Shown here piece by piece: positions 58,248 to 64,000 of a DNA stretch of 64,000 nucleotides (positions are counted from its first letter, which is position 1; the number at the start of each line of letters is the position of its first letter). Source of the stretch: Lineus longissimus (lineage: Eukaryota > Nemertea > Pilidiophora > Heteronemertea > Lineidae); assembly GCF_910592395.1 (NCBI RefSeq), contig NC_088314.1, positions 3,658,001 to 3,722,000 on the forward strand. The letters are read 5' to 3'. A program made the translations under genes and the position numbers. The notes beneath the pieces are model-generated. The model saw nothing but the letters and a program-made list of their open reading frames with translations. It made no database searches and had not been told where the DNA came from.

Positions 58248-60859
58248 CTAATATTGAGCCAATCGACACTGTGCAGGGAAGGGTTGTATGCCATTGGACG
58301 GTCCTGCGGATGTGGATATACTCGGCGGCGCACCGTATCCTGGGAGTGGCAACGTAGCTTTGTAACTCGTCGTGGAAGGAATTAAAGGGTAACCGTTCGA
58401 TTGAGTGTCCTGGTAATAGCTGTTGTCGAAGAGAAAGTTAGATGGCGCTGATGTCGATGACGTAAGTGGCTGACGTATCGGATTCGGGTAGTGCAGGAAG
58501 GCACTGCGGTTCACGTAAGCACCATAGTTCTGTCCACTGGCCATATTCGTAACAGAAGAGGCAGTCGAAGTCAATCCAGACGAATCTAATGAACTTTTCG
58601 TCAAGCTGCGAGTTGTTGGATCCCCGTATGATGGAAGTGGTTCGAAAACACTTGCATCCGCTGAGTAGTAAGGTGTTCCTGTCTGGTACGGAGGAAGCCG
58701 ATTGCAGTTGGTTGTTGTCGTTGGCGAAATGCGGCTCTGCTGGTACTCTTGTGTTACGATTGGTGGAAAGTACGGCACGTGACTGTTGGAATCTGTGAGT
58801 GATTGGTCGCTCCTGGTAACGGGAATCTGACTGTACGGGTTTATCGACGGCAGGAAGGGTTGGTGTGTTGTCTCGGGCAAATGATGCACACTGAAAAGAT
58901 TGAAGTATTTTGGTCAAAAACATGATCGAAAACCCAATTCAGGTTTGCCTATAACAAAAGGAAAGACTATACATCTTCTTGAACAGCTGAGCTTTTGTAA
59001 GCAGTTCAACTTTTAGCTTTGGGGAATACTTAAAGATGCCCACTATACCCCCATTACAACCGCCTGCAATGGCTCCTACCGGTCTTAAGGGAACTTTACC
59101 CGGGGAACACTTATGACTGTTTCACCTCCTTTGCTAACGTTGGTTCACATGCACCATGGATACAATTACTTTCCTTTTGAAGTACTGTACATGTAAATTG
59201 AAAACACAAGACAATACGCCAACTAGTATTTCTTTTCGAACCAAGAAACTTACTTTGAAGACGGTAGCCTCTCATTCTTGGGCTCTATCGGGCTGATGAC
59301 ATGGTCTAGTTTAACACTACCGCAGGGTTTGTCGACCTTTTGGAACACCTGCTCCCTCATCCACAGCTTGTGGTCACTCTTGGCGTCTCGTTTGAACTTA
59401 GCGCGTCTGTTCTGGAACCATGTCTGCAATGGAATCAAATAAGAAGGTAAAGCTATGAATACGTTTCAAATTCTGTCCAATCTACCGCAGTCAATTCTTG
59501 ATACACAGAGATTGCTGGCAACACGCTATGGTCGTACACTCTCAGTCCAGAAGTGGGCCAACCAAGTTGAAGTTGGCTACTCATTCCTTACGCCTGATTT
59601 CCAATTCAGCACAGTAGTGTTCGCATCGTGCGACTGAATACATGTAAATATTCAGCAGAAGGTTTCATTTTCCAGCATACAAGATTGCGTGGTACCGAAA
59701 GGATGTGACGGTGATGACACTGTTAAGTACATTCAGTGCAAAACATATCGATTCGTCTAGTCAATTGTTGGTCAATTCAATGTGGTCAAAACAGATTGTG
59801 ACTTACTGCTATCTTGTCCATGGGAATTCTCATCTGGCCGCTCAGCTCCTCCAAGATGGATATATCTGGATACTTGGCACGCTTGAACGCTGTCTCCAGC
59901 TGCTCCAACTGGGGAAAATTCAATAAAGGGCATGAATATACAGACTGTACAAGTAAGACAGTAATTGCGGAACAATGGTGAGACTATTGTAAGTGTGGAA
60001 CTGGTCGTATTGGCTGCAACATCTGAGGTATCCGACATTTTTGGTCGAAAATCGTTTAGAGAGTGTTGAAACTGATGTCAGTGAGATGAAGGAAATTGAA
60101 TGAGTTGAGTAAAAACTGACCTGATCATTAGAGAAGATGATTCTGGACTTGGACCGCTTAGTCTTCACGGCTGGCATCTCAAATGACCAATCTGCGAGCG
60201 AAATAAATGGTATAATAAGTAATAATAAGAGACCCAAGAGGTAGGTGTAAATTCAAACCGCCTGATAAGACATAGCCATGCAAAAAAACAATAGTCTAAC
60301 AGGAACCTGGCTCCTGGGACGATACGACTGTACGTGTGTGAGACGCATCTGTGCCAATCCCTCGGGGATTTTTATTTCATCAATTAATACGTGGGTTACA
60401 GGTAGCCTTCAAAATGTCAAAGGTTGCATAAAAAGGCGCTGTCAAACATTTTGTCTGTAGGCTACATACTTCTTTACCTCTATGCGTCCATTAACAGAGA
60501 AAACAGAGCATGATCTATCCAAACCCCTGGGGTACGCCAACATGATAAAGTTACACCCGTTTGAGAATATCAACAGATATGGTTCGGGGTCTTTTTTTTA
60601 TTCATCCAGGGATCATCCAAAAGATGATATCGACAACGTCAGTCCATCGGGCGACCGCTAGGTAAAAATGTATGGCCAGGGACGACTTCTCGAGACATTG
60701 GAAGTGACCGACGCGTTAAATAGATGACCACTGACACAAAAAAGTTAAAAATATATAAAATATCTTACCTATATCTTCGTGATGACAAATATTACAATGT
60801 TTTCCTGAGTATTTTTCTTGGCAATTTCGAAGTGAGCGACGTCTCAAAAGTTCAAACAT
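58248..60859 (-). CDS. Divergent PRD-like (Q50) homeobox transcription factor, five exons
   Basis: Exons 60769-60859, 60121-60191, 59807-59908, 59254-59423 and 58248-58890 on the minus strand join in phase, all with GT..AG borders, into 358 residues. The homeodomain (residues 43-102) is spread over three exons. It has R5, F8, L16 and F20, then Y25-P26-D27-I28, W48-F49-Q50-N51, R53 and A54-K55-F. The Y-P-D-I and Q50 point to the PRD-like class; no paired domain and no OAR motif are seen. Unusual are T47, S33-G34 and the R-I-P-M-D-K-I stretch leading into helix 3. The C-terminal about 215 residues are Ser/Thr/Pro/Tyr-rich, probably a disordered regulatory region. A nuclear DNA-binding factor for TAAT-type sites is expected. 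The first exon (30 codons, Cys/His at its end) rests on an ATG, an open frame, a good GTAAGA donor and matching phase; it is the least certain part. Confidence 0.85.
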
Positions 60860-60869
60860 CAGCTATAAA

Positions 60870-62050
60870 ACGCAACAAGTCTCTGTCCTCCGAATCGATG
60901 TTTTCTCGCTGATATCTCTAAGCAAACTGATGTGGATAGTAACTCAGCAGAAAATCAAGTGAAGCATCCGTAACCCTTCTCAAAATATAACCCTTGTAGT
61001 TATAGTGTCACAAGCTGACTTAGAGATGATGTCGTTTACTCATTTCTTTTGCGCAATTCTTCTGGATTTTGTGGAGGGTGGCTTGGGAGGGACCTGATTT
61101 CACCTAACGGCTCCAATTAGGTGTCCATGTCTTTTTAATTGCTTATTGCGCATGGTGGCAATTAAGCTCAATATTTCCGAGGAAGGCCCCAGCGTGGGTA
61201 AGCGGGATTCATGATTGGACATGAAATTACGTCAAACTTTCCACCGAGGGGAACAAATATTTTCATTGCGATATATTGATGTTTTTATTGCATTTTCATC
61301 TGGGGAGCAGAGACTCTATACTTTCACCCAGTTTCAAGCGTGTGACAAAATAAACTCTGTCAGAAAATAACATTACCAACCATTATGTGCTAAAAAAGAA
61401 ATTTTCAGAAAACATTTCCTGAGACCTCGCTTTTATAATTCCTTCCTTAATTCATTTCTTCAAAAACGTCCATGAACTGATTACTGAGATAGCCCTCTTG
61501 ATTGTGACTATGTATCTGTAGGCTATATTGAATCTTACCCTCGGTCACTGGGAGGGATATCCAGATGGTGAATATGTTCCTACAAGATTGGTTCAGCCAG
61601 CTTACCCTCTGCCATTTCCAGTTCCACGAGACAACCGGATTGTGACCCAGTCCTTGAAATCTGTGCGAGTTAACTCAATTGTGATTTTCCCTTACAAAGA
61701 CAAGAAGACGAGACAAATCTTTGTAAACAGTTTTATTGCTTATCATTACATGTAGTTGTAAACAACAGTACTTTGGTCACAAAAATACTCCACTCATGGT
61801 ATGAACTTTAAAATCAAAATCAGTCTGACGGTAAAAGTCACAGCCCTTGTACAGGCAAGTGTGTTGGCACCTGTACCAACAGCTCCAAGCCAAGTTTACA
61901 GTTATGACAATTTCTTGTTCGACGTAATACGTCAAGGATATCATTTATACATGCGTTTACTTAAAAGTTCTGATTGACGAGATACAGATTTATTTTGACC
62001 CAATTATAGAATATGTTCCCTTCAGATGACAATAGCAGTATTGAAAAGCA
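60870..62050. other. Upstream region of the homeobox gene
   Basis: No further exon recognised. It should include the promoter of the minus-strand homeobox gene; no specific site is claimed. Confidence 0.4.
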
Positions 62051-62074
62051 ATAGGGCGATCAACTGGAAGGTAA

Positions 62075-62335
62075 ACAGTGATCACGATTTCGCCACCTAT
62101 ACCATATCAGTTGAACTATTGTGTTCCATCAGGGAAACGGAGACGAAGTCACAATCAGCCGAGCCAGTGGCCAAGATGGATCACTATTGCGCCACCTACA
62201 CCACATCTGTTGTACTAGGATGTTCTTTTAGAAAAGCGGAGACACGAGCCAGCGGCCTCGCTGGATCACTATTGCGCCACCTATACCAAATATGTTGCAC
62301 TAAAAAGTCACAATCAGCTGAGACTGTTTTAATAT
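62075..62335. repeat. Short tandem repeat array, three units of about 85-110 bp
   Basis: Each unit contains GATCAC(G/T)ATT(T/G)CGCCACCTA, then ACCA.AT..GTTG.ACTA, and ends in parts of GGAGACGAAGTCACAATCAG. Starts lie near 62080, 62178 and 62265. The copies are diverged; no coding role is apparent. Confidence 0.7.
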
Positions 62336-62339
62336 CCGG

Positions 62340-63185
62340 CCCTTTTATTCTACAATATCTTATCCTGATCCCATGCCCAGAAAACTTTTGACATCTCTGA
62401 TCCTGGCCTTCTTTATTCGTAAGATCTGACAAAAAAGGCAGAAAGGCACTGCTGTTTATTCATGATAAATACATACTTATTATGACAGATAACTATGCAG
62501 GTGGTCTTCATGGATAAATTACATCAAGCACATGTACCCCCGATATAAAATACCGAAAATACATTCGTTAACAAGTTTAAATCATGTAAAATTATAAATG
62601 CATTCCTATTTACAAAAGATTACAGATTTATAATGTGTGAAATTCAAAGTGAATTTACAGAGCTTGTCCTGAGATACTATTTTTATATATGCTTATAAAT
62701 TAAAATTAATTTCTCCAGATACAATGCATAAACATCCCATAAGTGCTCATACTTCAATTGATAGCACAACAGTATCCATAGAACCAAGAAAACAATCCCA
62801 GGAAACTTGAAACACTTTTGCAAGAGTACTGACCATGTTGACCAGTATACCAGGAAGATAAAATATCATCAATCTTAATCGGCCAATCGAAGGCCAGTTC
62901 TGGTACCACTGAATAAAATTCCCGATATTGTTTATATGCCATAAAGATTTTTCTGGCCGTTTCTTGGAATACCACGAAAGAAATAGCTTGAGCCATTGTC
63001 ATAAATATTCCACTTGTCTTTGATAATGATTTGCAACTCCAAAAGCATACCGCCTGAATGCAGATCAGATCAGTTCAAGGACAGAGAAATCTAGTCAGCG
63101 TTGTCAGGGGACTGATCTCTTCAGCTACATATTGGGACATCACTCCCCCCAGATATCAAAGTCTTTTCCTCTTTCTTCACACTCA
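62340..63185. other. Probable 3' UTR or intergenic DNA, no exon seen
   Basis: Lies beyond the stop codon of the partial minus-strand gene at the right edge. An 82-codon frame at 62754-63002 has no motif. Several TTTATT words on the plus strand could be minus-strand poly(A) signals; none is clearly the one used. Confidence 0.35.
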
Positions 63186-63190
63186 GTGAC

Positions 63191-63834
63191 TCACAGTCTT
63201 TTCTTTGCCTTCCCGATATGCCGAGGTTTCGGTTGTTGGTCCCCTGGTGTCCGTTTCCGGAACCCTCGCTCTCCAAGACGATGAATAATCGGGCTTTCTG
63301 GGACGAGATGTGAATTCTCAACCCGGCTCCTGAAAAATAGACGATTAATTTCATTCCACCCCACACATTCTTACCAACTTGGCCAAGTCGCATTCACATA
63401 AAAATGATCTTGAACAAATCAAATTGTAATGTCCAAAGACATTTAACATCTTTTCCAATTATTTGATTGAGTACACACAGAATGGTACAACCACATGTGA
63501 GGGCTTGACTTGACGCATCTTGACTTTTCACTCAAAGACCGTTGATCAGGAAAAATACATCAACAATGATTCAGATATTAGAGAACAAGAAAAGAAAGCT
63601 GTCCACTGACACTGTCCACAATCTACATGTAGGTCACTTTGGTATTTTGATCATGAATGTTTACTCACTTTCTTGGTGATTCTCTAACCACTGGTTGTGT
63701 ATTTGATGCCGAAGGTTCTGGCTCAACTGATGGACGTTTTGACAGGGCAGGCCAGAGTTTTTCGATTTCTATTTCTTTACTGGGAATATTGTGGTTGATG
63801 TCTGGTTGGTCGCTTTCTTCCTCGTCAAAGTTAT
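63191..63834 (-). CDS. Last two exons of a gene running off the right edge
   Basis: Exon 63669-63834 has an acceptor TTTTTCAG/AT and a donor AA/GTGAGT. It joins in phase to exon 63191-63329 (acceptor TTTTTCAG/G), which ends at TGA. The about 101 visible residues are highly charged and probably disordered: an acidic start (N-F-D-E-E-E-S-D-Q), a Ser/Pro-rich middle, and a basic end (G-F-R-K-R-T-P-G ... G-K-A-K-K-R-L) that could be a nuclear localisation signal. No domain can be named from this part. Upstream exons must lie beyond the window or in its last 165 bases. Confidence 0.6.
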
Positions 63835-64000
63835 CTGAAAAATACATTTTGGTGGAGAGGCCTCACTCAATGTCATTGTGAACCATTTTTCTATACTCTA
63901 AAGATCACACAATACACGGTTACTATACTGTGAAATCAGCAATGTTTTGGTATAGTCTAGCATTTACCAACCAAATAACTACATGTGTGTAGTTTGGGTT

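Noticed and set aside
1-64000. tRNA genes and CRISPR-like arrays
   Set aside because: I looked for B-box-like GGTTCGAATCC words and for regularly spaced identical repeats and found none; the arrays present are decayed minisatellites.

Overview
The window comes from an animal nuclear genome, most probably a marine invertebrate. Genes are split by spliceosomal introns with GT..AG borders, poly(A) signals can be seen, intergenic DNA is AT-rich, and there are many small DNA-transposon relatives. The short words TACATGTA and TAGGCCTA recur throughout, a habit I associate with echinoderm, hemichordate, mollusc and similar genomes. That placement is inference; no single feature fixes the species.

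1-36.6 kb is a voltage-gated potassium channel neighbourhood. Three intronless Shaker/Kv1-type channel genes lie head-to-tail on the minus strand (7705-9087, 13822-15192, 26111-27493). They belong to duplicated units that also share 5' leader sequence, including a six-codon upstream ORF at identical spacing, together with promoter-proximal and 3'-flanking noncoding blocks. A fourth, divergent intronless Kv1-like gene lies on the plus strand (35203-36585). In all four the S4 voltage sensor is one charge repeat shorter than in Shaker. The DNA between them holds a pogo/Tigger-like MITE (inserted only in unit 2), a decayed Gypsy-type reverse transcriptase fragment, two degenerate minisatellites and a foldback element.

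38-49 kb, plus strand: a four-exon rolling stone-family membrane protein (38055-42608), then three non-autonomous transposons or repeats, one of which is a PIF/Harbinger-like element carrying a decayed Myb/SANT-like ORF. Next is a two-exon gene (47088-48983) for an alpha-helical coiled-coil protein that I do not recognise by name.

51-64 kb, minus strand: a three-exon ankyrin-repeat gene (51430-53370), a five-exon divergent PRD-like homeobox gene (58248-60859), and the last two exons of a further gene that runs off the right edge (63191-63834).

Exon structures were assembled by hand from splice signals and reading-frame phase. They join without frame conflict for the rolling stone, helical, ankyrin and homeobox genes, but transcript evidence was not available. 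The rest is intergenic or intronic; most other open frames there are short and look like chance.
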